64,000 nucleotides of DNA from TM7 phylum sp. oral taxon 349 (GCA_018127705.1 CP072328.1:372001-436000), one strand, 5' to 3'; positions 1 to 8,966 are shown, numbered from the stretch's first letter. Notes: generated by a model not told the origin, from the sequence alone. Numbers and translations are program-made.

Positions 1-759
1 GACCTCCTGCCGAGTGATATTGTCGGTACTCAGATATACGATGGGTCTAGAGGTGAGTTTCGAACTGAGCTTGGTCCAATTCACGCAAATTTTGTACTGC
101 TTGATGAGATTAATCGTTCTAGCGCAAAAACGCAAAGTGCCCTTTTGGAGGCAATGCAAGAGAAGCAGGTTAGCATTGGTGGAGTAAAATATAACCTGCC
201 AAATCCTTTTATGGTGCTTGCGACGCAAAATCCTATTGAGCAGGAGGGTACGTATGAATTACCCGAAGCACAGCTTGATCGCTTTCTATTTAAGGAAATA
301 TTGTCGTATCCATCGTCTAAGGAAGAGGTGGCAATACTTAAGAGAATTGAGTCTGGGATATTAGATGAGGGTCAGGATCAAGAAACTGAACCGCGAGTTT
401 CTGCAGATGAAATTGTATATTTACAAGGGCTAGCAAAGAAAGTCTACATAGACGATGCGGTAAAAGACTATATTGTTCAAATTGTGTCCGCCACGAGGGA
501 TCCCAAATCTGTAATTGCGCCGGATCTTGCTAAATATGTGCAATATGGTGCAAGTCCACGTGCAAGCATCGCTCTTCAGCAGGCATCAAAAGTCCTCGCA
601 CTAATGAACGGTCGAGGTTATGTCATACCGGAAGACATTAAGCAGCTTGGCTTTAGCGTATTGCGACATAGAATCATCCTTAATTTTGAAGCTGTTGCCG
701 ATCAAGTTCATTCCGAAGTTATTATTAATGCGATACTCAATACAGTAACAACGCCATAG
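1..759 (+). CDS. MoxR-family AAA+ ATPase, 5' end outside window
   Basis: Partial MoxR ATPase, a chaperone-like AAA+ protein thought to activate or insert metal ions into VWA-domain partners. The frame is open from base 1, so the N-terminus and Walker A lie upstream. Visible are the segment GEFRTELGPIHANFVLLDEI with Walker B (LLDEINR), ALLEAMQEKQVSIGG, and the sensor region ATQNPIEQEGTYELPEAQLD with its arginine finger, followed by the small helical lid domain. It ends 4 bases before a DUF58 gene and heads a MoxR-DUF58-VWA-VWA-TPR operon, the classic partner set for MoxR. Confidence 0.93.
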   Translation, partial: DLLPSDIVGTQIYDGSRGEFRTELGPIHANFVLLDEINRSSAKTQSALLEAMQEKQVSIGGVKYNLPNPFMVLATQNPIEQEGTYELPEAQLDRFLFKEILSYPSSKEEVAILKRIESGILDEGQDQETEPRVSADEIVYLQGLAKKVYIDDAVKDYIVQIVSATRDPKSVIAPDLAKYVQYGASPRASIALQQASKVLALMNGRGYVIPEDIKQLGFSVLRHRIILNFEAVADQVHSEVIINAILNTVTTP

Positions 760-763
760 CTTT

Positions 764-1645
764 ATGAGTAGTCTTTTATCTCAAGTCAAATCTAAAATGA
801 TGATTTACTCGCATGAAAAAACGCGAGAGCTGCTTAGTGGAGAGTATGGGTCGGTATTCAAGGGGCGTAGTATGGATTTTGATGACTTGCGAGAATATGT
901 CATTGGCGATGACACTAAAGATATTGACTGGAAAGCAACGGCGCGTAGCGGCAATACTCTCATCCGTCGGTATATTGCTATTCGAAAGCACAATATTCTA
1001 TTGATTGTTGACACTGGTAAAAATATGGCAGCAGTGAGCGAATCAGGAGATATTAAGCGCGATGTGTCTATAATGGTTGCTGGAGCTATTAGCTCCATTG
1101 CTGTAAACCATGGTGACTTAGTTGGTATGTTGTCTGGGGACACGGAATCGAATAGCTTATTTCATTTTAAAGGCGAAAGTTCGCATATTGAGCAAATTCT
1201 GCAACATATTCAAAAAGCAACACGCTTAGATTCTCCGCGAGGAAAAATTGCTAATCAGCTAGATTATGCTGCGCGAAATTTGCGCAGGAAAATGATTACT
1301 GTTGTTATTAGTGACGATAGCCATATTGATGAGGAGTGTCAAAGGGGAATTCGTAACCTACGAGCACAGCATGAGATATTATGGGTTACGATTGGCGATG
1401 CTTCTGGACTCAAATCACATATAGATTTTTTTGATATAGACAATGATCTTCCGTTGTTGAGAGTGCCTAGGTTGGCGAAAGCTATTAGGGCGTCTTTTGA
1501 AGAAGCAAACAAAGTCACTATTGATAACCGTATGAAATTTTTTAATAGGATGGGTATCGTTGAGCAGCGGATAACTGGCGAAAGCGAAGTCATGCACGAT
1601 CTTTATCGGCTACTGGAGAGGAGTCGCTATGCCAGAATACGCTGA
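764..1645 (+). CDS. DUF58 domain protein of the MoxR operon
   Basis: DUF58 protein of 293 residues. The family signature is clear: MDFDDLREYVIGDDTKDIDW, followed by KATARSGNTLIRRY. The central and C-terminal part has a VWA-like fold beginning at NILLIVDTGKNMAA. DUF58 proteins sit next to MoxR in most bacteria and are presumed clients of the ATPase; the biochemical role is not established. The start ATG lies 4 bases after the moxR stop, and the 3' end overlaps the next gene by 17 bases, indicating one operon. Confidence 0.9.
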   Translation: MSSLLSQVKSKMMIYSHEKTRELLSGEYGSVFKGRSMDFDDLREYVIGDDTKDIDWKATARSGNTLIRRYIAIRKHNILLIVDTGKNMAAVSESGDIKRDVSIMVAGAISSIAVNHGDLVGMLSGDTESNSLFHFKGESSHIEQILQHIQKATRLDSPRGKIANQLDYAARNLRRKMITVVISDDSHIDEECQRGIRNLRAQHEILWVTIGDASGLKSHIDFFDIDNDLPLLRVPRLAKAIRASFEEANKVTIDNRMKFFNRMGIVEQRITGESEVMHDLYRLLERSRYARIR

Positions 1646-2108
1646 ACTAAGAGAGTGGATGGAGTTTGATATAACTGCCATGCTAGTTGGTGTATTGTTG
1701 GTTGTTGGGCTATGTACATGGTATGGATTTGTTTTTTTTGTAACCAGAAAAAAACCGCAGCGGACGCTGGCGACTCTTAAACCGAAGCCTTATGCCCCAC
1801 CCGATATCACCCGCCTACAGGAAAAGTATTTGTCTATGCTTTCTGAATTGGAAGAAAAGTATTCTGATAAGAAGTTGTCAAATAAAGCAGTTCATCAGAA
1901 GTTGAGCTATCTAGTGAGGTTCTTTGCGTATGAAGTCAACGGACATAGAGTTGACACCTTAACTCTTGCTGATCTTGAGAAAAGTCGGTATGAGAACTTG
2001 ACAAAAGCTGTGAGGTTATATTATCCTGCGGAATTTGCTAAATTTCAAGAAAGCGATGTCGCGACGTCAATGGCACTTGCGAGAGAGGTTATTCAAAAGT
2101 GGAACTGA
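1629..2108 (+). CDS. Small membrane protein in the Bat-like operon (DUF4381-like position)
   Basis: Protein of 159 residues with one predicted transmembrane helix near residues 17-39 and a cytoplasmic helical region. It has no motif I can assign firmly. Its place between DUF58 and the first VWA protein is where DUF4381 proteins lie in aerotolerance (Bat) operons, so that is my working label. A strong Shine-Dalgarno site (GAGAGGAG) lies inside the end of the DUF58 gene. The stop overlaps the next gene by 10 bases. Confidence 0.75.
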   Translation: MPEYAELREWMEFDITAMLVGVLLVVGLCTWYGFVFFVTRKKPQRTLATLKPKPYAPPDITRLQEKYLSMLSELEEKYSDKKLSNKAVHQKLSYLVRFFAYEVNGHRVDTLTLADLEKSRYENLTKAVRLYYPAEFAKFQESDVATSMALAREVIQKWN

Positions 2109-3142
2109 TTGCATGGTGGATGATGCCGCTTATGGCAATTCTTGTGGCGGTAACGTTGTTTTTGGCGCGTGCTTCCCAGGCGCGTCGCGATCATACACGA
2201 GAAAGGCTGCCGCTTGCAAATAGTTTTAGGCTGCTAGCTCTGCCTGAGTATAAGCTATTTTTGAAGAGGTACGCTTTTCTCACGAGAGCAGTTCTTGTTG
2301 CCTGTATTCTTTCGCTGTTTCTCTTGGTTATAATATCCGGTAGGCCTGCGGCGGTTTCCGTTGTGCAGCCTGATGTCACTGGTCGAGATATTGTATTATG
2401 TTTGGATGTTCATTCGCTTTTAGCTATTAATATGGATGCAAGAATAACAAAAACGTACGTAGAGTTAGCAAAACAGTTTAAGGATGAGAGGCTTGGTTTG
2501 GTGGCGTTTGACGCATCTCCGGTAACTATCTTTCCATTGACGGATAATCGTGAATTTATCGTTGAACAACTTTCTCAATTTTCTAAAAAAGCTGAGAAAT
2601 ATTATGAATCACTAATAAAGAGGGAATGGTCAACAGGCAAGACCGCGTTTGAGTTTAGAGATTTGGTAAGAGGAACGGAGCAAGGGGATACAGCTCATGT
2701 TGCTACTGGTGATGGTTTAGCGAGTTGCGTTAATCGGTTTGACAGGGCGGATTCCAAGCGCCTTCGGTCGGTTGTTTTTAGCGCAGAAAGCCGCGCTCGT
2801 TATATTGATCAGAACCAGATTGTTACTCTCCCTGAGGCGGCGGCTATAGCAAAAGACAAGAATATTCGTATATATGGTATGAATTTATATGATCATAATG
2901 ATACAGATTCTGACGTGTTTAAATCAGCGATGCTTGCGACGAACGGTGATTACTATGCAGTAAACGAGGGCAGCGATATCTTGGCTATAAGAGGTATCGC
3001 AAATAAAATAGCCGCGCAGGAAGCAACACGGTTTAAGGGGTCGCCGCGGCTGCTGCGCATAGATCAGCCGCAAATTTATATATATATGTTTATGGCGCTT
3101 TTGGTGGTGCTTATTATATTTGCATGGAGGATGGGGCTATGA
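2099..3142 (+). CDS. VWA-domain membrane protein, BatA-like
   Basis: BatA-like protein of 347 residues starting at GTG. Transmembrane helices flank a von Willebrand A domain: roughly residues 5-22 and 55-80 at the N-terminus, and 325-345 at the C-terminus. The VWA domain begins at DIVLCLDVHSLLAIN. The MIDAS metal site is normally DxSxS; here the corresponding residues read DVHSL, so metal binding at this site is doubtful. It would face the outside of the membrane and work with MoxR, DUF58 and the second VWA protein. The 3' end overlaps the next gene in an ATGA arrangement. Confidence 0.85.
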   Translation: MELIAWWMMPLMAILVAVTLFLARASQARRDHTRERLPLANSFRLLALPEYKLFLKRYAFLTRAVLVACILSLFLLVIISGRPAAVSVVQPDVTGRDIVLCLDVHSLLAINMDARITKTYVELAKQFKDERLGLVAFDASPVTIFPLTDNREFIVEQLSQFSKKAEKYYESLIKREWSTGKTAFEFRDLVRGTEQGDTAHVATGDGLASCVNRFDRADSKRLRSVVFSAESRARYIDQNQIVTLPEAAAIAKDKNIRIYGMNLYDHNDTDSDVFKSAMLATNGDYYAVNEGSDILAIRGIANKIAAQEATRFKGSPRLLRIDQPQIYIYMFMALLVVLIIFAWRMGL

Positions 3143-4155
3143 CGCTGCAGCCAGTTATGCCTCTTTGGACTATTGCGGCAGTCCTTACGCCAATAGCTGG
3201 ATTGCTTATATATTTGATAATAGCTTATCGCCATGATCGTAGAAAATGGGCATGGCTGAGGAGGCTTTTCTTAGTTGCATTGACGGCTATAAGTGCGCTT
3301 GGTGTATCTGTGCCTGGTAAAACATATGCTACAGGAAATTCTTTACTAGATGTATATTTTTTATTTGATCAATCGTACAGTGCAAAAGCTCTTGACTATG
3401 ACGGTGGCAAAGAGCGTCTTGAAGGCATGCGCCATGACGTGAAGGCTATTGCCAGCTCGTTAGTTGGTGCAGACTTTAATTTGATACTATTTGACAGTAT
3501 CGTTTCAGCTCCGTTGCCGAAGACATCTGATATATCCGCGCTAGAAACGGTATTAAATACGACAGCGATTCGTCAAACCGAAAGTGCCATTAGTGCTCCA
3601 GTGCAGTTGACGGAGCAAATGCTGCGGCGAGACTATGAGAAAAAGCCGCATAGAGGAAGGATTGTTTTCTATTTTGGCGATGGCGAGCAGACGGCAGATA
3701 AGCCGGTTGAATCATTTGAACGGCTTAAACCATTTATCAGCGGAGGCGCCATATTGGGATACGGCACAGAGAGCGGTGGTAAAATGCATGATAAGTATTG
3801 GGGTACAAAACTCCAAATAAGAGAATTTATACCCGACAATACGGCAAAAGACTCCTTCCCGCTGCCTGATGCAATTTCAAAAATTAATGAGACTAACCTG
3901 AGAAATATTGGAAAGCAGGCAGGATTGCAGTATTTTCATCGCACAAAGCCGGATGAAATAAGTGATATAATAAAAAAAATTGAAATAACGAAGGTAATTG
4001 AACGGAGTACGGATTCTGATTATTACGACAACCTGACATGGCTTATTGCGCCGTTCATGATTATCTTGAGTGCTATTGATGGTTGGGTATTTTATACATC
4101 AGACGTGAATGCTAAGAAGCTTCGAAAGGTAAGTGATGAAGAATCGGCCATTTGA
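3139..4155 (+). CDS. VWA-domain membrane protein, BatB-like
   Basis: BatB-like protein of about 338 residues. I chose ATG 3139 rather than the in-frame ATG at 3124 because GGAGG at 3126-3130 is then well spaced and the start overlaps the preceding stop as ATGA. It has N-terminal transmembrane helices, a VWA domain with an intact MIDAS motif (DQSYS in LFDQSYSAKA), and a C-terminal helix near LTWLIAPFMIILSAIDGWVF. Intact metal-site residues here contrast with the degenerate site in the upstream VWA protein, suggesting only one of the pair binds ligand by MIDAS. Confidence 0.86.
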   Translation: MTLQPVMPLWTIAAVLTPIAGLLIYLIIAYRHDRRKWAWLRRLFLVALTAISALGVSVPGKTYATGNSLLDVYFLFDQSYSAKALDYDGGKERLEGMRHDVKAIASSLVGADFNLILFDSIVSAPLPKTSDISALETVLNTTAIRQTESAISAPVQLTEQMLRRDYEKKPHRGRIVFYFGDGEQTADKPVESFERLKPFISGGAILGYGTESGGKMHDKYWGTKLQIREFIPDNTAKDSFPLPDAISKINETNLRNIGKQAGLQYFHRTKPDEISDIIKKIEITKVIERSTDSDYYDNLTWLIAPFMIILSAIDGWVFYTSDVNAKKLRKVSDEESAI

Positions 4156-4942
4156 TCTGGCAAAGTTAGATTTTGAGAAGATTCGAAAAAGAAGGCGGAG
4201 AAAACTGTTGCGTTGGTCGGCGCCAGCTTGTACCATTATTATGGTAATTGCTCTTTACCTTACCTATATATCCGCCCTTAAGTCAATCGCCTACCGCTCG
4301 TATGCTACTTCGTCTTATGAGGCGGCTGTCTCCTTTCTTGATCATTCCGTATTCGTCGATGTTTTAGAGAAATATAAGGTGTATTTCAATCAGGGAAATG
4401 CATACTTTAAGAGGAAAGAATACAATCAGGCTGAAAATTATTTTCGGAAATCACTAGAAATCGTGCCAAAGGTGCAGGAATGCAGCGTGAGGATTAATCT
4501 TGCATTGAGCATTGAGACTCAGAGTGACAGGGAAGTGGATCTTAAGCACTATGACATTGCGACGGAAAAATACGATGACATAAAAGCGGTTTTATACGAC
4601 GGGCAAGAGAGCTGCAATGTGCAGTTAAATAGGCTTTTGTATTCGGATAAGCAAGCAAAACATGAAGACTATTCTAAAAATCAACGCGATTTTTATGCAA
4701 TTTATCAGCGGATTCAGGAGAAATCAAATGATGTAAAAAGAAAGAAAAATGGAGACGAAACAGATAGCCATAAGAGCAACAGCTCTGAGGCAACGAAAAA
4801 AGAGCTAGAGAATATGCAAAGAAAAATAGATGAATTGGAAGAGAAAACTAAAAAAGCGCAAAAATACAAGAGCGATAGAGAGGAGATGGATAGGTTCTGG
4901 CACGATAAAACGGACACTCAGCGACCATCAAAACGATGGTGA
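4136..4942 (+). CDS. TPR-repeat membrane protein, BatC-like
   Basis: Last gene of the operon, 268 residues from ATG 4136 (a GTG at 4133 is an alternative). One transmembrane helix lies near residues 23-46. A tetratricopeptide pair follows (NQGNAYFKRKEYNQAENYFR is a clear TPR). The C-terminal 90 residues are a highly charged Lys/Glu coiled coil. This matches BatC, the TPR partner of the VWA proteins. It overlaps the previous gene by 20 bases. Confidence 0.8.
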   Translation: MKNRPFDLAKLDFEKIRKRRRRKLLRWSAPACTIIMVIALYLTYISALKSIAYRSYATSSYEAAVSFLDHSVFVDVLEKYKVYFNQGNAYFKRKEYNQAENYFRKSLEIVPKVQECSVRINLALSIETQSDREVDLKHYDIATEKYDDIKAVLYDGQESCNVQLNRLLYSDKQAKHEDYSKNQRDFYAIYQRIQEKSNDVKRKKNGDETDSHKSNSSEATKKELENMQRKIDELEEKTKKAQKYKSDREEMDRFWHDKTDTQRPSKRW

Positions 4943-4989
4943 GGTGGCGAGATCTTGACGGTGTTTGTGGTGTTGTGTAATGGCAATAT

Positions 4990-5008
4990 TATCTTACTGT
5001 ATAAGATA
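4990..5008 (+). terminator. Weak hairpin after the Bat-like operon
   Basis: TATCTTA and TAAGATA form a 7-bp stem with a 5-base loop, followed by GTATTTTG. The T run is short, so this is a tentative terminator. Confidence 0.35.
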
Positions 5009-5077
5009 GTATTTTGTTCATGATTTTGAATGAGAAATGTTTAATAACATAGCACACTCTTATACATATCTATTTAA

Positions 5078-5106
5078 CAAAAAACTAGCTCCTATAAAAA
5101 GCTAGT
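5078..5106 (-). terminator. Intrinsic terminator of tRNA-Gly(GCC)
   Basis: On the minus strand ACTAGCT, a 9-base loop and AGCTAGT are followed by six T. It lies 14 bases past the CCA end of the minus-strand tRNA. Confidence 0.8.
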
Positions 5107-5119
5107 CGTCTGCGTTATG

Positions 5120-5195
5120 TGGTGCGGGTTAGGAGACTCTAACTCCTGGCCTCTTCCATGGCAAGGAAGCGCTCTAACAACTGAGCTAAACCCGC
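5120..5195 (-). tRNA. tRNA-Gly (anticodon GCC)
   Basis: Reads on the minus strand from GCGGGTTTAGCTC. The acceptor stem GCGGGTT pairs with AACCCGC, the anticodon loop is TTGCCAT with anticodon GCC, the discriminator is A and the CCA end is encoded. D- and T-arms are regular. Divergent from the second tRNA-Gly 85 bases away. Confidence 0.95.
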
Positions 5196-5213
5196 ATAGG
5201 ATTTATGTGTATC

Positions 5214-5242
5214 ATTATAGCGGACTTGCCGATTGATTTCAA
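5214..5242 (-). promoter_or_regulatory. Promoter of tRNA-Gly(GCC)
   Basis: Minus-strand TTGAAA (5242-5237), a 17-base spacer and TATAAT (5219-5214), placed about 18 bases before the mature tRNA. Confidence 0.75.
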
Positions 5243-5280
5243 TACCTCTGCGTTATGTAGTATAATAATGAAAGGTATTT

Positions 5281-5355
5281 GCGGGTATCGTATAACGGCT
5301 ATTATGTATGCTTCCCAAGCATGAGACGAGGGTTCGACTCCCTCTACCCGCACCA
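5281..5355 (+). tRNA. tRNA-Gly (anticodon CCC)
   Basis: The acceptor stem GCGGGTA pairs with TACCCGC, the anticodon loop is TTCCCAA with anticodon CCC, and discriminator A and CCA are encoded. A TATAAT box lies at 5261-5266. Confidence 0.93.
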
Positions 5356-5398
5356 GACCATTGATAATAGCTGTAACCTAAGTGAAAAACATAGTTCG

Positions 5399-5427
5399 CT
5401 ACTGTTTTGTGACAGTAGTTTTTTTAT
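5399..5427 (+). terminator. Intrinsic terminator of tRNA-Gly(CCC)
   Basis: CTACTGT, a 6-base loop and ACAGTAG are followed by seven T. Confidence 0.85.
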
Positions 5428-5466
5428 TTTCGTATATTTCATTGATGAAAGTATATATTCTATATT

Positions 5467-5483
5467 TATACACTCGGTGTATA
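5467..5483 (+). promoter_or_regulatory. Palindrome, candidate PadR operator
   Basis: TATACAC-TCG-GTGTATA is a 17-bp palindrome upstream of the padR promoter. A matching half-site, GGTGTATA, recurs at 5521-5528 across the -10 box. This fits autoregulation by the PadR protein encoded next, but binding is inferred. Confidence 0.5.
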
Positions 5484-5501
5484 TTTTTTGTATAAAATAG
5501 C

Positions 5502-5530
5502 TTGCATAAACTAATAACTGGGTGTATAGT
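5502..5530 (+). promoter_or_regulatory. Promoter of the padR-ABC operon (leaderless)
   Basis: TTGCAT (5502-5507), a 17-base spacer and TATAGT (5525-5530). Only 6 bases separate the -10 box from the padR ATG, so the transcript should start at or next to the start codon. Confidence 0.65.
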
Positions 5531-5536
5531 TAAGTT

Positions 5537-6079
5537 ATGAATGCACAGTATGTATTGCTCGGATTTTTGACGGAAGAGTCAAATTACGGGTATGAGCTAA
5601 AGAAGAAGTACGATGGGTATTTCGGTAAGGACAAGCCAATTTTGGCGGGTCAAGTTTATTCGACGCTCGCGCGGTTGAAGCGCGATAATAAGGTAGAAGA
5701 AATCGCCGACACGAGCGAATCGGGCGGTCCGGACAGGGTTCGCTACGCTATCACCGAGCAAGGTGAAAAGGACTTACAATCCTGGCTAGAATCACCTGAA
5801 GCGCCATCTCCGCAGTTGCAAGCGACGATGTATGTCAAAACAGTATTAGCAATCTTGAAAGACGGCGATGCTGCGCCATACCTCGACAACCAGCGGAAAG
5901 CGCATGTTCAGCGAATGCGCGAGCTGACAAACCGGCGCCGCGACAGTAGTTTATCAGACATGCTATTGATTGATTATGCGCTATATCATTTAGAAGCAGA
6001 CCTGCGCTGGATCGAGTTGACGATTTCGCGCTTAATGAAATTAAAGGAGGAAATATTACATGAATCAACCAATAATTAG
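5537..6079 (+). CDS. PadR-family transcriptional regulator
   Basis: PadR regulator of 180 residues. The N-terminal winged helix (ILLGFLTEESNYGYELKK, then AGQVYSTLARLKRDNKVEE) is the typical PadR DNA-binding domain, and a C-terminal helical region follows for dimerisation. It overlaps the downstream ABC ATPase by 20 bases, so it very likely controls that exporter, as PadR proteins often do for multidrug or peptide exporters. A palindrome and half-site near its own promoter suggest autorepression. Confidence 0.92.
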   Translation: MNAQYVLLGFLTEESNYGYELKKKYDGYFGKDKPILAGQVYSTLARLKRDNKVEEIADTSESGGPDRVRYAITEQGEKDLQSWLESPEAPSPQLQATMYVKTVLAILKDGDAAPYLDNQRKAHVQRMRELTNRRRDSSLSDMLLIDYALYHLEADLRWIELTISRLMKLKEEILHESTNN

Positions 6080-6734
6080 CGCTAAACACATCAAAAAGTC
6101 GTATGGGCAAACCCATGCATTGCGCGGCGTATCGCTTGACGTGCTTCCAGGCGAAGTGCTGGCAATTATGGGTCCAAGCGGCTCTGGCAAGTCGACGTTA
6201 CTTCATAGCTTGGCGGCAATCATCAGTGTGGATAGCGGTGAAATTATGCTTGATAGAAAACGCATTGATAAACTAAGTGACGATAAGCGCTCTAAATTGC
6301 GCCGTACGTGCTTTGGGTTTGTATTTCAATTCGGACAGCTTGTGCCGGAACTGACAGTTCATGATAACGTGGCGTTGCCGCTGTTGCTGAACGGCGTTGA
6401 CCGTAAAGAGGCGTATCGGCGTGCTAATACGTGGATTGATAAGGTTGGATTGAATGGTAAAGAGGAGAGTTTGCCGGGCGAATTGTCGGGCGGGCAAGCG
6501 CAACGGGCGGCGATTGCGCGGGCGATGGTGATTGAGCCGAAAGTATTGTTTGCTGATGAGCCAACTGGTTCGCTTGATTCGCTCAATTCCGAGAAGGTGA
6601 TGGAGTTGTTTATCAAAACCGCGAAAGATAATGGCACGACGGTCATTATGGTGACGCATGAGCCGACGATTGCCGCCTATGCCGATCGCGAGATTATTGT
6701 TCGCGACGGGCAAATTGCTGGAGGGCGAAAATGA
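6060..6734 (+). CDS. ABC transporter ATP-binding protein, MacB/LolD type
   Basis: ATPase subunit of 224 residues with a full set of motifs: Walker A GPSGSGKST (about residues 38-46), Q-loop at FQFGQL, signature LSGGQAQRAAIARA, Walker B VLFADEPTGSLDS and switch histidine in MVTHEP. The sequence belongs to the LolD/MacB/FtsE type that pairs with FtsX-like permeases, which is what follows. A strong Shine-Dalgarno site (AAAGGAGG) sits inside the end of padR. Substrate unknown; antimicrobial peptide or lipoprotein export are common roles. Confidence 0.95.
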   Translation: MNQPIISAKHIKKSYGQTHALRGVSLDVLPGEVLAIMGPSGSGKSTLLHSLAAIISVDSGEIMLDRKRIDKLSDDKRSKLRRTCFGFVFQFGQLVPELTVHDNVALPLLLNGVDRKEAYRRANTWIDKVGLNGKEESLPGELSGGQAQRAAIARAMVIEPKVLFADEPTGSLDSLNSEKVMELFIKTAKDNGTTVIMVTHEPTIAAYADREIIVRDGQIAGGRK

Positions 6735-8920
6735 GTATCAGTTGGCTGTTGTTCAAAAAATCTGGCCGCCAATCAATTGGGCGCCTCAGTCTGACGGCGG
6801 CGGCAGTCGCGCTTGGTCTTTTTGTTCTATTGGCACTGACGGCAGGTACGAACGGCTTGATGGGTCGTGCGCAGCATGTCGACTGGCGTTTTGCGGTATT
6901 TAATGCTAAGCAGAATAATCAAAAACCAATTCCTGGTGTGTCGCCGTTAAAGGCGTCATTGTATATGCCTGGTAATCTCAACAAATGGCACGACAAAGAG
7001 TTTGATGTAATGTCAGTCTATGCGGCAGGAGATCATGCGCTGAAGTTGCCAGGCGGAATAAAGACGCCGGCGCCGGGCGAGTATTATTTGTCGGAAGCGT
7101 TGGCAAAAATCGCCAAAGAGCGTCCGGAGGATCGTATCGGTGAACGCTATGGTACAAAGTATTTGGGAACGATTCCGGCATCGCTTGAATCGTCGCCCGA
7201 CTCGTTGTCTGTCATTCGCGGGGCGAATGCCGATGAAGCAGCCGCAAAAGATGATTATGGACAGAGCATGTTTGTTGACATGTATAAATTTGACACGAGC
7301 GGTATGAGAGCGGGGTTTGGCGCGGTAGGATTAGCGCTTATTGCAGTTGGCGGTACGGTTTTACTCTTTCCGATCGTGATGTTTATAGCGGTTGCGACGC
7401 AGCTCGGAAGTGCGCAGCGCGAGCAGCGTTACGCAGCAATTCGACTAATCGGCGGTACGCGGCGCCAAGTGACGAAGATTCTCTTGTTTGAATCATTTAT
7501 CGCAACGCTCGCCGGAGTCGTTGTCGGCTCGTTGGCGTATCTAGCAACATTGCCTCTCTTGCAGCAATATAAATTTGACGATATGCGTTTTATGTCGCAG
7601 GACATGGTCGTTGGCTGGGGGCAATACGCGTTGATTGTCGGTCTGACACTCGTGCTTAGCCTGGCGGCAAACTGGTGGGGTATGCGCCACGTGCAAACGT
7701 CGCCGCTTGGTGTGGCGCGCAAGCAGAAAGTCGCGAAAAAACCGCGGTTATGGCGCGTAATTCCATTGCTCGCTGGACTCGGTATCTTTGTCTGGATGAC
7801 GCTGCCGGAGGGTGTAAAATGGGTAAAAAGTGCAGATGATGCTATGATGCCAATGCTGGCGTTGATGGGCGGTATTGTACTTGTGATGTTTGGTTTGGTT
7901 CTGGCAGGATCGTGGCTAACATATATATTGTCTCGCGTTGCCGCCCGCTTCACGGCACGTCCGTCGACACTTATCGCAGGCAAGCGAATTTCCGGTCAAT
8001 CAAAACAGGTGTTCCGTAGTGTGAGCGGCGTGGTTTTAGCACTCTTTGCGGGTAGTTTTTACCTCACGACGGTTGGCGGCATTGATAAGCTGAACGCTGA
8101 TGCTGTTAATAACAACGGCTACTCGCAGCTCAAGCGAGATGCTGCGCTTGTGGTGATCGAGCCAGCGGCAGGCGATTTAACTGAACTATTACGCTCGCAG
8201 AACTATGTGAAGTCGGTCGAAAAGATTTACCGCAAAGATGACAGTTCATATATTCCATGCCATGTGTTGCCTGTGTATACGCGCCACATTTGTCCAGATA
8301 ATAAAGAGTATGCGGTGGTGAATTTTAACAACAAGGTGGTTAAAACGGTTGCAACGGTCGATGCTGTTGATAAAGGCGCGACACTGTCAACGTATATGGT
8401 GGCATTGAATAGCAACGACAATATCGACGCGCTGCGTACGCTTATTGCAGAGAATAGTTCGCAAACCGCGAGTCGTTATGTTATCAGCGGCACGTACGCG
8501 CAGCAGCCGCATATTAGTCCGGTGGTTAAAAGTTTTGCTGAAATGGCATATGCTGGTATCGGTTTGACTATGTCAGTAGCGGTTTGCAGTATGATTGTAT
8601 CGACAATTGGCGGATTGCTGGAGCGCCGGCGTTCGCTCCTGACACTGCGCCTCGGCGGTATGACGATCGGACAATTAAAGCAGATTGTGATGATTGAGTC
8701 GCTTATCCCGCTCGTAAGCGTATCGCTCGTGGCAGCTGGTTTGGGGGTATGGGTCTCAACCATATTCTTGTCGTCGCTTTCAAACACAGTTAGACCAACG
8801 CTTACGTCGACATATTACTGTATCGTTGGCGGATTGCTTGCGGCAGCAGCCGTTGGCGTTTATCTTGTGTTGCCGATGATTAAGAAGATAACATCGCTTG
8901 AGGAAAACCGGACAGAATAA
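6731..8920 (+). CDS. ABC transporter permease, FtsX/MacB-like
   Basis: Permease of 729 residues that overlaps the ATPase gene by 4 bases. The order is one N-terminal transmembrane helix (about 20-40), an extracytoplasmic region, three helices around 200-320, two further helices near 345-400, a helix near 430, a second extracytoplasmic region, and three C-terminal helices. This duplicated FtsX arrangement resembles the bacteriocin/bacitracin exporters of Firmicutes (BceB-like) more than the four-helix MacB. The conserved FtsX segment QREQRYAAIRLIGGTRRQVT is visible, repeated near LERRRSLLTLRLGGMTIGQL. Confidence 0.9.
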   Translation: MSISWLLFKKSGRQSIGRLSLTAAAVALGLFVLLALTAGTNGLMGRAQHVDWRFAVFNAKQNNQKPIPGVSPLKASLYMPGNLNKWHDKEFDVMSVYAAGDHALKLPGGIKTPAPGEYYLSEALAKIAKERPEDRIGERYGTKYLGTIPASLESSPDSLSVIRGANADEAAAKDDYGQSMFVDMYKFDTSGMRAGFGAVGLALIAVGGTVLLFPIVMFIAVATQLGSAQREQRYAAIRLIGGTRRQVTKILLFESFIATLAGVVVGSLAYLATLPLLQQYKFDDMRFMSQDMVVGWGQYALIVGLTLVLSLAANWWGMRHVQTSPLGVARKQKVAKKPRLWRVIPLLAGLGIFVWMTLPEGVKWVKSADDAMMPMLALMGGIVLVMFGLVLAGSWLTYILSRVAARFTARPSTLIAGKRISGQSKQVFRSVSGVVLALFAGSFYLTTVGGIDKLNADAVNNNGYSQLKRDAALVVIEPAAGDLTELLRSQNYVKSVEKIYRKDDSSYIPCHVLPVYTRHICPDNKEYAVVNFNNKVVKTVATVDAVDKGATLSTYMVALNSNDNIDALRTLIAENSSQTASRYVISGTYAQQPHISPVVKSFAEMAYAGIGLTMSVAVCSMIVSTIGGLLERRRSLLTLRLGGMTIGQLKQIVMIESLIPLVSVSLVAAGLGVWVSTIFLSSLSNTVRPTLTSTYYCIVGGLLAAAAVGVYLVLPMIKKITSLEENRTE

Positions 8921-8937
8921 TGGCACGCTCTCCTCTA

Positions 8938-8966
8938 TTGTGCAAACAAAGAGAGTTTAGTAGAAT
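8938..8966 (+). promoter_or_regulatory. Promoter of tRNA-Phe
   Basis: TTGTGC (8938-8943), a 17-base spacer and TAGAAT (8961-8966), ending 11 bases before the tRNA. Confidence 0.6.

Noticed and set aside
5279-5500. Plus-strand ORF over the second tRNA-Gly
   Set aside because: It lies on the tRNA and its terminator; the sequence is explained by them.
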